Source: Agarophyton chilense
Lineage: Eukaryota > Rhodophyta > Florideophyceae > Gracilariales > Gracilariaceae
Length of the DNA: 64,000 bases
Direction of reading: 5' to 3'
NCBI GenBank assembly: GCA_030374765.1
Contig: JARGXX010000033.1
Span: 186,001-250,000, forward strand
Shown: in pieces, positions 45,108 through 55,170 of the stretch
Layout of the letters: each line of letters begins with the position of its first letter
Position numbering within the stretch: position 1 is the first letter of the stretch
Translations under genes and position numbers: made by a program
Notes under the pieces: model-generated
Seen by the model: the letters and a program-made list of their open reading frames with translations, nothing else
The model's database searches: none
What the model was told of the DNA's origin: nothing

Positions 45108-45835
45108 TGTGGTGCACGCCCTCTGGGAGGGGTTCTGAAGGACTTAATAATTTTCCCGAAACATTCGGATGCGCATGGCGTAGCTGCAGCGCGCCGTGGC
45201 CCCGACTTGGGTGCAACTGACACACGTGTAACGTGGTTGGCCAGGGAGAGGCTGGCACATCATTGCTGGATATGCTCTCTATTTATTTAGATTTATTACA
45301 CTAGGCTAGGGAGTTTTCTACAGCACTTTACACTATATAGTGCCAGGGCGATCTCGCCCTGACACTCAGTAAACTTCCCCAGCCAGGGTTCTTGGCTCTA
45401 AGTCTTTTTCCGCTTTCGCGAGTCTTCCACACTCTACGGAGGTGAAGCCGCGTTACTAACGGTAGACTTATCCACCCTGCGTCAACAGGAGACTCACCGC
45501 TGTTACCGTGTATATCTTTCATACCACTGCCGTGTTCTCGCCCTCGTATTGGGTTTGCTACGTATTTCTTTTGGCTCTCGTGGCCCATGCCCCCGATCGC
45601 CCCCACTGGGTGGTCCCCCCTTTATCAATTGCCCACTCCCGTGGAATACAGCTCATACCTGGTCTGCTCCCTTCTAGCATCCCGCACTCTCCCCGCTTGG
45701 CGTGCCGGTGAACCTCGTCCTTACACCCCGACTTAGTCGTGTTCACTCCGGAGAGGCTCCGTCGCCGTGCTACCCTCCTTGGAGGAAGACTCGGACATCT
45801 TCGTGTGTTTCCGCCGCCCTTGGCGTTGCACTACA
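45108..45835 (+). repeat. 3' LTR of element C
   Basis: 728 bp, preceded by the polypurine tract and followed by the target duplication ACTTC (45836-45840). Confidence 0.95.
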
Positions 45836-45840
45836 ACTTC

Positions 45841-46379
45841 TTTTCCATATTCAGATCATCTTGAAGTCACCTATTATGCCTATCAATTTTTGAACAACAA
45901 GAATATTACTCCTCACAAACTTCTGGAATAGCAATGGAAAGCGGAATTTTCTTTGTTATTCCATCAGTTGTCCTCCATCTTTCACGAGAAATGGGAGTTC
46001 CTGGTTGGTTACTGCTACAAGTGCTGATGAAATATCTCCTCTCGCGGTCCACCCAGAGCACAGACATCATGCTTCGATCCAATTCAGGCAGTTTGGAGAC
46101 CAATGACACGTGCTGGCCTCGTGCCGTCATCGTAAGTTCGGAAAGATGTTTCTTTGGAAACCTTCTGGTGGCTGTTTTCACGACCCCAATAAATCACATT
46201 CCTCTTTTTAAAAGTTCTTCAGAGGTTTCAACAGATGCAAAATATGAATCGACACAAACGATTCAATCAGTTGCGAACCAGTTTTCAACAAGTCTCATTA
46301 AAACAGTTGTTCCATGTTCATGTTCTGATTCAAAAGGCTTTACATCTGGTTGCGTAGCTCCCATCGTGATTTCTTTTTT
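45841..46379 (-). pseudogene. piggyBac-type transposase, middle piece
   Basis: The minus strand between solo LTR D1 and element C reads KEITMGATQP, VENWFATDWIVCVDSYFASV (second catalytic Asp), LLKRGMWFIGVVKTATRRFP, VLWVDRERRYFISTCSS, RERWRTTDG and the YSCCSKIDRHNR block before the element C target. It connects in order with the pieces at 36690-37146 and 47258-48387. Confidence 0.85.
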
Positions 46380-47257
46380 TGTAGGACAACGCTTGGAGCG
46401 GAGACACCGCGAAGATGTTCGGGATCTTCCTCTCTTCAGAGAAAAGCCTCAGGCGGAGGAGACGCGTCCCAGCGGAGCACAGAAACAGAGCCACTCTAGA
46501 AAGGCACGACGAAGTCGGGTGTAAGACGAGGCCAATCTGGCGAGATATATCTAGAGTATTTAGGTGAGCACGGCACAGTCCGGGGGGTGATCGATCCTAG
46601 GCGGAGCGGTACCGCGGCGATTTTCGGAAAAGAAGCGAGGAAACACTCGTATGAGATGGACGAGCGAGGTGAGTGAGGCGGCCACTCACGAGAGCCAAAA
46701 AGGAGAACAAGAGGAAGACGGGGGCGAAACCCTATACAGGGGCGAGACTACGACAAGTGTCGGCGATTAAATATGAACCCACGGTGGTGGTAGCACTCTG
46801 GTCGACAGAGGGGTGGATTAACTAACGTGCAACGGGCGCTCACGCAGTGGGCGGTGAAGACACGCCGAAGGAGAAGAGTTCAGAGCCAAGACTCCCTCCT
46901 TGGGATCTCCCAAGAGGGTGTTTACTGGGGAGCAGTGCTCAATCTCCCAAGTAGTGTGGCGTGCGGCCCCTGACAGTGGGCGCGCGCCCGAGAAATAGAC
47001 ACTAAATGGCGATATCATAGCTAAATAAATACTGAAAATTACTAAATAATACTAACCATTAGGTAGAATCCGGGCCACGTGTGACACGCCTCGCACTCGA
47101 GCGTCGGCATCCGTGCAGTCCACGTGTTCCACCAGTGTTCATTTCCGGTCCTAACCGGCCGTCGGCACGCAATAGCGGTATAGCTTGTCATAGACCAAAC
47201 TAATCCTCAAGCGAGCGAAATCTCTAAGTCCTGGGAAGAAGCCCCTCTTGAAGGGCA
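46380..47257 (-). repeat. solo LTR D1 (family D), inserted in the piggyBac gene
   Basis: 878 bp, minus orientation, TGTAGGACAACG...AAGGGCA on the plus strand. It matches the reverse complement of 49477-51281 once the nested C-type LTR is removed, which also leaves 878 bp. Transposase sequence resumes on both sides. No clear target duplication is seen, and no internal element sequence. Confidence 0.85.
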
Positions 47258-48387
47258 TTGCACTTCAATTTTGAGCATAATTACACTCCTTCCACAACAC
47301 ATTGTCTTTATATCACAACCATTTTCAGGTTTCCTATCAAGAGTAATGTAGTTTGGAAGTCCAATTTCAATCCAGTTCCCTCCGAGTCCGTACCAACGTG
47401 AAATACTTTCGTCGACGCACAAAGTGTGTGACGGAGTTACGAACGCTTTCCGATGGTCATTTATAGCTTTCACAAACTCAGAAATGCATGACCACTTGCA
47501 TTCTTCTGATTTTTGATCGTTTTCAGAGCCACTGAATACGATGAATTGACTTATATGTTCAAACCGATTTCGTGACATGATCTTTACGAGCTGCGGAGAT
47601 TCGATATATTTAGAAAACGTGTCTTTAGACCAAAGCGATCTTCTATTTGAAAACTCGAAGCGTGTCATTAACACCATTAAACCGAAAAACTTCAAATTTT
47701 CACCTCCTGTAGTCTGCTTTAAGCCTTTTTCTTCCAGCCGAGAGTTGGTAGATCGAACTATTTTTTCCAAATGAGCTACAGGAAACATCTACATGAAGAA
47801 ATCGTATGGTGAAAGTCCCAAAGGTGCATGAATGGCGGAGATAAAATCACCAACAGCTCCCGTGACTTTCCATTGATGCATTTGCACTGGACCATTCAGA
47901 GTCAAGGATACATTTTCAGTTGTCCATTTCGTCGAATGAACTTCCACAAAGCTGTCTTGCGTGTCACTGTTTGTCACAGTAGGAGGGCTCAACGGATTCA
48001 TTGTGTGACAGTGATCGCCATCAGTGACAGTATTTTGCTCTTCATTGTTCGAAACTTCATTAGTAATAGCAGCACCATTTATCTCCACGTTAGAATTGAT
48101 GGCTCCTTGAGCAGTTTCCTGAACCGTGACATGATCGCCGGCTTTTACACTGCAAAGTCTGAAAGTGCATATTTCTCGTGACCAGGTAGCTCGAAGTTTA
48201 TCGTGACAAAAGTGTGTCTCTGATTATTTTTGATGACAACGTCCACTTTTGTAACACTTTCGCTCACCAGTTTCGTTTTCCAGTGCGTCCCAAAGAAGCG
48301 TTTAAAGTCGCTCTCTGATGTGGTGAGACGTGCGCGGGTATGTACTCTGTTTCCCACTACACGACGGGGATCCATAGATGATGACAT
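47258..48387 (-). pseudogene. piggyBac-type transposase, N-terminal and first catalytic piece
   Basis: The likely start is the ATG at 48387 (MSSSMDPRRVVGNRVHTRAR). An N-terminal region contains HWKTKLVSESVTKVDVV. GLSPYDFFM then MFPVAHLEKIVRSTNSRLEE open the piggyBac core, followed by LWSKDTFSKYIESPQLVKIM and the first catalytic Asp in LCVDESISRWYG. At least two in-frame stops (one near 47.79 kb, one near 48.1 kb) interrupt it, besides the two LTR insertions. PiggyBac transposases excise precisely and insert at TTAA. Confidence 0.82.
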
Positions 48388-49213
48388 ATTTGATAAATTA
48401 TGAAAGAATGAAGTAAAAATGTTGTGTTTACAGGTTGTGGACGATCGATCGTAATCTTTGAGGTTGACGCCAGAAAAGAAGAGAGTGTTGAAAACGTCTA
48501 GGCACAAACATTTAAGGAAATTGACAAAGCTTACAAAAATAATCGATGTTGTAATTTTGGCCTCATATGAGGCCAGTGGTCGTATAGACACAAGTGTCTA
48601 CACACCCCGAGGATTGACCTCACCTGAAGATAGCTTGGTCCCATATGAGGCCAAAACTTCTCTTATAAAGTAACTGAAATTCATTCAAGATATGATTTTT
48701 CAAATTTAGAGCAGAAAGAAAGAAAACAAAAATAAAAGCCATACAACTTTATCGTTGAAGAAAAGCCTCGGGAACCTAGTCAAACAGAGCTTTATTACTC
48801 TTCTTTAAAACGATACTCTTTTGGTGTAGCAAACTTAAGTAGTCGCAAAAAAAAACAACCAAATATTCTTGGTCTCAAACTATCCAAACAAACATGTCGA
48901 AAGGAAATATCTCTTTCAGTCATCTGGTAATGCATACTTCATATCTTGAGGCCATCAAAGGAAGAATGTTTGGAAATATGTTCCAGTTATGCAGAGCTTG
49001 TAGATTGCATTTATTGCTCAATTACAAAGAAATAAAAAATGTTCTCATGTGATGCCAATTGACCTCATATGAAGCCATCGGTTGTACAAACACTAGACAT
49101 GAGCGAAGCAGTAAAGGGTTGCGGGCAAAATCTAAACCGCAATTTTAATACTTGGAGAGCAAGAGTTATTTCATAAACACCACATTTTTGAAACAGAATT
49201 CATATATATCTCT
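48388..49213. other. 5' flank of the piggyBac gene with repeated palindromic motif
   Basis: No gene seen. It holds a perfect palindrome TGGCCTCATATGAGGCCA (48558-48575), a diverged copy at about 48635-48653 and another at about 49049-49066. Segment AAGTGTCTACACACCCCGAGG (about 48592-48612) matches the left-flank copy near 36.16 kb. The rest is AT-rich. Confidence 0.6.
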
Positions 49214-49476
49214 TTGAGTTTCAACCACTTTCGAACCTTAGAGCATCAATTAAGGAAAAAAATTGAATGGAATAAAAAACATATTACCTTGACCGATTCA
49301 AAAGGGTCAAAACCTCTTTTGGCGCGCTTTTCGAATTCCAAATTGCAATGTTGGAGAATACGCAACGCAAACGAACAATTCATTTTACATATTGTCCATC
49401 AGCAAATCAAATATCATCCTAAAACATGTTCCGTTCTGAACGAATTGCATCACATCAAAAGAAAAATGAAGGACAA
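49214..49476 (+). pseudogene. unrecognised partial ORF cut by solo LTR D2
   Basis: About 87 codons of protein-like, Lys/His/Asn-rich sequence (KKIEWNKKHITLTDSKGSKP; ILHIVHQQIKYHP) run into the left end of LTR D2. No family recognised. Its relation to the frame on the far side of the LTR is unclear. Confidence 0.35.
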
Positions 49477-51281
49477 TGTCCTTCAAGGGGGTTTCTTCGC
49501 AGGACTTAGAGAGTTCGCTCGCTTGAGGATTAGCTTGGTCTATGACAAGCTATACCGCTATTGCATGCCGACGGCCGGTTAGGACCGGAAGTGCACACTG
49601 GTGGAACACGTGGACTGCCCGGATGCCGACGCTCGAGTGCGAGGCGTGCCACACGTGGCCCGGATTCTACCTAATGGTTAGTATTATTTAGTAATTTTTA
49701 GTATTTATTTAGCTACGCTATCGCTATTTAATGTCTATTTTTCGGGCGCACGCCCACTCTCAGGGGCCGCGCGCCACACTACTTAGGAGGTTGAGCACTG
49801 CTCCCCAGTAAACACCCTCTTGGGAGATACCAAGGAGGGAGTCTTGGCTCTGGACTTTTCGCCTTCGGCGCGTCTTCACCGCATACTGCATGAGCGCCCG
49901 TTGCACGTTTGTTAATCCACCCCTCTGTCGACCAGAATGCTACCACCACCGTGGGTTCATATTTAATCGCCGACAGTTGTCGTAGTCTCGCCCCTATATA
50001 GGGTTTCGCCCCCGTTTTCCTCTTGTTCTTTTTTTTGGCTCTCGTGAGTGGCCGCCTCACTCACCCCGCTCGTCCACCTCATACGAGTGTTTCCTCGCTC
50101 CTTCTCCGACAATCGCCGTGGTACCGCTCCGCCTAGTGAAGTGCAACCCTCGTGAGGGCCGTTTTCCAGGACTTGGTTGTTTTTCCGCCTCGGGCGATAC
50201 TTGTGAGATCTATGAGTAATACCGCTACAAGCAAGCTGGCGTAGCCAGGTGTATACGCGTTGTACGCGAAGTGCACCGGCGGCCGTGCGCCGTGGCCCCG
50301 ATTCGGGTGTGAATTACCCACGTGTACCACGGGTGGCCCAGGACAGGTTGGCACAGCATAGCTGGATATTTCTCTATTTATTTAGCTTTATTACACTAGG
50401 TTACGGAGCTCTTTACAGTATTCTACACTATATAGTGCCAGGGCGATCTCGCCCTGACACTCAGTAAACCTCCCCAACCAGGGTTCTTGGCTCTAAGTCT
50501 TTTTCCGCTTTCGCGAGTCTTCCACACTCTACGGAGGTGAAGCCGCGTTACTAACGGTAGACTTATCCACCCTGCGTCAACAGGAGACTCACCGCTGTTA
50601 CCGTGTATATCTTTCATACCACTGCCGTGTTCTCGCCCCAGTATTGGGTTTGCTACATATTTCTTTTGGCTCTCTTGGCCGATGCCCCCGATCGCCCCCA
50701 CTGGGTGGTCCCCCCTTTATCGCTTACCCACTCTCATGGTAGCTCCCCCTTTTGCTTTGTGGTTGGTTATTCGTGCCGCTCGCGCGTGTGCCGCGCGCCG
50801 GCTTACCGGGTTTACCGCCACTCCTGTGGGTGCATTACTCGATCTCGAGACTTGCCCACTCCCGTGGAATACAGCTCATACCTGGTCTGCTCCCTTCTAG
50901 CATCCCGCACTCTCCCCGCTTGGCGTGCCGGTGAACCTCGGCCTTACACCCCGCCTTAGTCGTGTTCACTCCGGAGAGGCTCCGTCGCCGTGCTACCCTC
51001 CTTGGAGGAAGACTCGGACATCTTCGTGTGTTTCCGCCGCCCTTGGCGTTGCACTACACCTAGTACTGGTCACACCCCGTACTGTGCCGTGCTCACCTAA
51101 ACACTGTAGGTATAACCCGCCGGATTGGCCTCGGTCTTACACCCGACTCCGTCGTGCCTTTCCAGAGTGGCTCTGTTTCTGTGCCCCGCTGGGACGCGTC
51201 TCCTCCGCCTGAGGCGTGTCTCTCAAGAGAAAAAGATCCCGAACATCTTCGTGGTGTCTCCGCCCCAAGCCTTGTCCTACA
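49477..51281 (+). repeat. solo LTR D2 (family D) with a nested C-type solo LTR
   Basis: TGTCCTTCAAGG...TGTCCTACA. Removing the nested LTR and one target copy (927 bp) leaves 878 bp, equal to D1. It lies in the opposite orientation to D1, so the two are separate insertions, not the ends of one element. The outer flanks show no clear target duplication. Confidence 0.85.
50137..51058 (+). repeat. solo LTR of a C-related family, nested in D2
   Basis: 922 bp, TGAAGTGCAACC...GCACTACA, flanked by CCTAG on both sides (50132-50136, 51059-51063). From about 50.27 kb on it matches the LTR of element C, with an extra segment near 50.73-50.86 kb and a different 5' part. It is thus a longer subfamily. Confidence 0.92.
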
Positions 51282-51717
51282 AGAAACAACTTTTTGATTC
51301 TGTGGACGCCTGGAAGACATTTATGCTCTACCAAACAGTCGCACAACAGTTTTATGTGCCAAGATCGACTTTGCACTACTTCCTTTTCAATAAGAAGAGA
51401 ACAACGCCGTAAAGTGTGGCTGAGTGTCGCTGATTGCCGCTGAGGAAAAAGTATTCTTCCACTTTCTCCATTGCTTTGCACGCAAAGTCATATCTCTCAA
51501 TCGGCAGCATTTGCTGGAGGAGATCATAATTATTTTTCTGGCAATGCCCTCTGCAGGAAATGATATATTGGGTGCATCCCAGAAATCCCACAATCCTAGA
51601 GTTCCAGACCGATACCGAATAGAAACCGAACACGTTGGCCTGGCTTCCTTCCAGATTTCAGAACCTAGACTGGGTAAGAAGCATCCGAACCAGAGTTCCA
51701 AATGCTTGTTGTGGTAA
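51282..51717 (+). pseudogene. possible pogo-type transposase N-terminus (HTH psq and CENP-B-like)
   Basis: Plus-strand frames read DAWKTFMLYQTVAQQFYVPR then STLHYFL, like a psq helix-turn-helix (VP.STL core). In a neighbouring frame AAEEKVFFHFLHCFARKVIS then LNRQHLLEEI follows, like the CENP-B HTH, with LGKKHP at the end. The parts are in different frames with stops, so it is broken. It starts at the right end of LTR D2. The call rests on motif order only. Confidence 0.35.
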
Positions 51718-51839
51718 GTTTCGCGTAACTCAACAGATTCTTTTACTCTTCAACAGAATGCAGCTCACAATCCATACCTAACAAACAGTTGTCGCACACC
51801 GTCAATCTGGAAAAAGATGGAAGACCCACGTGCTACCAA

Positions 51840-53410
51840 TTCAACGTTTCTAATCCAAGCAAGTGTTTGTGTGGCGTTGATTATTTTCATTCTATTAATT
51901 GTCCGAAAAAAAAACGACAAGCATTACCCCGAAGAAGATGAACGACCAACAGTAAGTTCCATTGCTCTGGAGTTCTGAGACCCCAAATCCATACAACGCC
52001 GTGGCGAAAGTGCCTGCTTCGTAGCACGAATGAAGATTTTGTGGTAGCGACTAGTTTTCCAAGATCTTTCTTCTTCGAGAATTTGCTTCCGTAGTTTAAA
52101 ACAACCCGACACAAAATCAAAAAAAGGGTCCCCTTTTCGAAGCTTTTCCACCTTAAGGGGCCGAAAACCATTGCTACACGGTGAAAATTTGTTTGGCCTC
52201 GCATTGTGGTCCATGAAAAGAGGAGATGTGTAATATTCATTGCGCCCGATATTCGGAAACCCACGCACATCCCTTTCGAAATGGCTTTAATTTGCACTGG
52301 ACGGGCTGTGGGCTATGAACGATTCTTGCGCTCTTTTCCGGAAACACAGATGTCATGGGTATGTGCTTCGAGGTGTTTTTGGGGTGAGTGGTGGTGCAAG
52401 TATGTTCTGCACGTACTTTAACGAACCCGACATTGAGAATTCTTTCTTTAACGGTATGACGCAAGACGTGGAGGCTACAAACCTGCTTGTCTGGAACTTC
52501 AAGGGGGAGATAATTCACGCTTGTCTCAATTACCCTGGAAGCTGGCATGACAGCAAGCTCGCATACGTTTCAGGACTGTACTGGCCTTCATTTATTGAAG
52601 ACTGCCACATGCCTGCTGGTTAGGCCGTCCTAGGAGATAGTGCCTTCGTTAATAATAACCGCATTACAAACGGAAAACTGGTTCGTGCCCGGAAGACCAA
52701 CGAAATGATCTAAATGCCCGTGTCTTCGGGTTGTGCCACCATAGAGCTTGCATTGCAACACCTGTACCCCGGCGAGCGAAAAAGTGCTTAATGGGGTGTC
52801 CCAGGTTTGAAGGCTCCCTTTAGTAGATTGAGCAAGAAACTACCTGCCAGCGATGATAAAGGCGGTCACATGCTCAGCGTCGCCTGTCATATAGTGAATT
52901 ATCGAACACGAACCTGGACGTTGTCAAGGAGCAACGATAACGGTTGAGTCCTGTAAGCCGCCGGGGCCTGAGGTATCTCACAGACGCCACGTGGACTGGC
53001 CGACCTCGGCTGGGCCCATTTAGATAATTATTTTATATTTATTAGTGTAATAGATTTGCATTACAGTTCCAGGGAGATCCCAGCGCCTCGCTATTACTAT
53101 TTACTCGGCTCGAGTGACGCTTCTCCCTTAGAGTAAGGTAGGCACCGTTAGGATACTAAATTACCCCCTTTGGTATTTTTTCTCCACGAACTATTCTTCA
53201 AGCCATCGTTTCCGTAGCTTCGATTTGTAGGACTACGCAGTAAACGCCAGCCCATTGTACCAAGTACTTTGGAAGTGCCGCCGTCAAGGATACGAACCTT
53301 AGGACCCGCTCTACCACGCTACCCCAGGTTGAGACCAGTACGCTGACCCACTAGTCACTGCGTTACAGACGTAACCAAATTGCTATGGTGTGCGGGGTGC
53401 CACACACGAT
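51840..53410 (+). pseudogene. PIF/Harbinger-type (DDE_Tnp_4) transposase, interrupted by an E-type solo LTR
   Basis: One plus-strand frame carries family blocks in order: RLVFQDLSSSRICFRSLKQP, LFGLALWSMKRGDV, RPIFGNPRTSLSKWL, VFGVSGGASMFCTYFNEPDI, NLLVWNFKGEIIHACLNYPG then SWHDSKLA (second catalytic region), VLGDSAFV (LGDSAF motif), LYPGERKSA and WGVPGLKAPFSRL, then NYRTRTW. After the solo LTR at 52922-53367 it ends with NQIAMV. At least four in-frame stops lie in the first half, and one more follows the DSAF block. It is a different family member from the copy at 23.8-24.6 kb. Start not determined. Confidence 0.82.
52922..53367 (+). repeat. solo LTR of family E, inserted in a Harbinger transposase
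   Basis: 446 bp, TGTCAAGGAGC...GCGTTACA, with GACGT on both sides (52917-52921, 53368-53372). It matches the reverse complement of the 3' LTR of element E (60272-60720) throughout. The transposase frame is interrupted exactly here. Confidence 0.92.
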
Positions 53411-54079
53411 TTGGTATGATATCGAGGGCTAGGAAGTTCACAAAATCACCGTTGAGGTGCAACATACCAATGGCATCCAAAGTGATCACATATAATCATC
53501 CGTTTCTCGAATGGACTCTATATGGGTCAACCCATTCTTGGTTCTCAATAAATCTCAAAGCTTCTTTTTTGTGAGACGCAGCAGATATGTTTTCCAAACC
53601 GTGCATGTGTTCGCGCCCATGCTTTTTATCACATGTATTCTTGATTGTTTTGCTGTTCTCAGTCCACGACAAGTTCTTTCACCGGTCGCTACACGTTGCA
53701 GACTCATTCTGGCAATAAGATAGAACATCATCAAGTTTCTTGTGGAGGTATATAAGACTGTTGTTGGCGTCCGATCGAGACAGAACGTGATCAAGAACAA
53801 TCCAATGCAGAGGCCCGGAATCAGAATGATACTCCCCAACATTACTGGCATTTACTCTGTTTCTCACTATCAGGTCATGCCAGTTTCCTTTCACGAAAAA
53901 CAAATATGAGATGTTCTTGTTCCCCCAGTTCTTGCTAAACGATACAGAGCTGATCCTGCTTCTTTTCTTAGTACCGTGTAGAAGCGCACAACACCACCGA
54001 TCCCACCTCCAGCAGCTGCCGCCATGATAACTATGTCAGCAGACTCGTCCTTTGGGTTCTCTACAACCTTTCATTCTGT
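53411..54079 (-). other. weakly coding stretch, unrecognised
   Basis: Minus-strand frames (NWHDLIVRNRVNASNVGEYH; ENQEWVDPYRVHSRNG; TLDAIGMLHLNGDFVNF) read like a decayed gene in several frames. The last block faintly recalls extracellular sensor (Cache-type) domains, but I cannot support that. No intact gene. Confidence 0.3.
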
Positions 54080-55170
54080 TGTGGGCATAAACATAGCCTG
54101 AGACGTTGCTTCCTCCATTGCGGTTTTCTGCAGCTTGGTACGATCGATAATACCAGCCTTGAGAAGCCTGTATTCAACGGTATGTGCCTCGTACCCAAGT
54201 GGTGTGATTTTTGCATGATAAACAACTTGTGTACTACTACAGATATCTGTATTCCTGCGTTGCGAGCAACAGAACAGCACGGTACTCTTAGAGCCTGTCA
54301 CACGATATCGATGCCTAACGTCAGCGTCCCGGTATTGTCAAATATGACATGCTTCATGTTGTTCGCAGCTTCAATGGCAATACCACCACCCTTGAATAAA
54401 TGCCAAGTTTGGTGCCGATCTCTGAAGCAACCATCACTTCAGTCGGTGTCGCAAGCCCCAAAGCGCATGGGCCAGAAATGACCAACGTTTCTAAAACAAA
54501 CAACAACGCAAAGAAATTTTCCCTCATCTGCGTACCAGTATCGTGGAATACATTCCAAAGCAGCTGCTGTGTACCAAGCACAAAACACGGAAAGTGCAAT
54601 CATACCCACAATAGGCACGAATATGCTATAGAAGCTGCCTGCCAATTCCTCCACTGGAGCGCGAGATGTTTGCGCGTCATTTACCAGTCTCACAATTTGA
54701 TATATCACTGCATCAGAACCCACAGCTGTGGTTAATGTTAAGAATGAACCTCCGTCGTAGCCAGTGCCACCGTACAAATAATGCCCTCTAATCTTGGGCA
54801 CTGGTCTGCTCTCCTTGTTAACACGGACTCGTGGACAGCGGATACTCCTTCCAAAACTTCGACATCTACTGTCACTCGATCTTCTGAGATTAGTTTTACA
54901 TAGTAAATCACTTCAAGCGCCTTCACCGGTACTTCTATTGTACACGTTACTTGACCTACGTCATCAAACAGATAACCTTTTTAGAAGCAAGATCAGACAC
55001 TGCTGCAACTCCAGCTACAGCCCGAAGTTTCACAGAGGCTTCTAACCATTTGCCGATGAGCACCATTGCGATGATTCTAACAGATACCTTGAACAAATCT
55101 GCATGACCAAGAGACATATCATTCGCGCGACTGGTGCCTAAGATCATGAAAAACACGCTTGAGAAGCGGT
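54080..55170 (-). pseudogene. copper-type P1B ATPase pseudogene (central part)
   Basis: On the minus strand, successive frames match heavy-metal ATPases in order: a membrane segment IAMVLIGKWLEASVKLRA, the actuator part VDVEVLEGVSAVHESVLT (A-domain TGES region degraded), AVGSDAVIYQIVRLVNDAQT then SRAPVEELAG, a membrane segment FVPIVGMIALSVFCAWY, the transport motif region SGPCALGLATPTEVMV and the phosphorylation site FDNTGTLT. Two signature sites have changed: CPC reads GPC and DKTGTLT reads DNTGTLT. With several frameshifts and no nucleotide-binding domain downstream, it is dead. The functional protein would export copper with ATP. Confidence 0.8.

Larger units (their letters stand above)
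37152..45835 (+). mobile_element. Element C: non-autonomous Ty3/Gypsy-derived LTR element, very young
   Basis: It has two 728 bp LTRs (37152-37879, 45108-45835), TGTGGTGCACGC...GCACTACA, with the 5 bp duplication ACTTC on both sides (37147-37151, 45836-45840). Inside are the tRNA-Tyr-type primer site, a gag region, a protease region, a long low-complexity spacer ending in a chromodomain, an unassigned 3' region and a polypurine tract. Reverse transcriptase, RNase H and integrase are not represented as domains, so it must have moved with enzymes supplied by a relative. The LTRs differ at about 4 of 728 sites by eye. There are few breaks in the remaining frames (about two or three). Confidence 0.93.

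Noticed and set aside
46380-51281. D1 and D2 as the two LTRs of one element
   Set aside because: They lie in opposite orientation and the DNA between them is piggyBac gene and flank, not retroelement internal sequence.
53411-53903. Cache-domain sensor gene
   Set aside because: Only one short block recalls such domains. The frames are broken and the rest does not fit, so it is listed as unrecognised.
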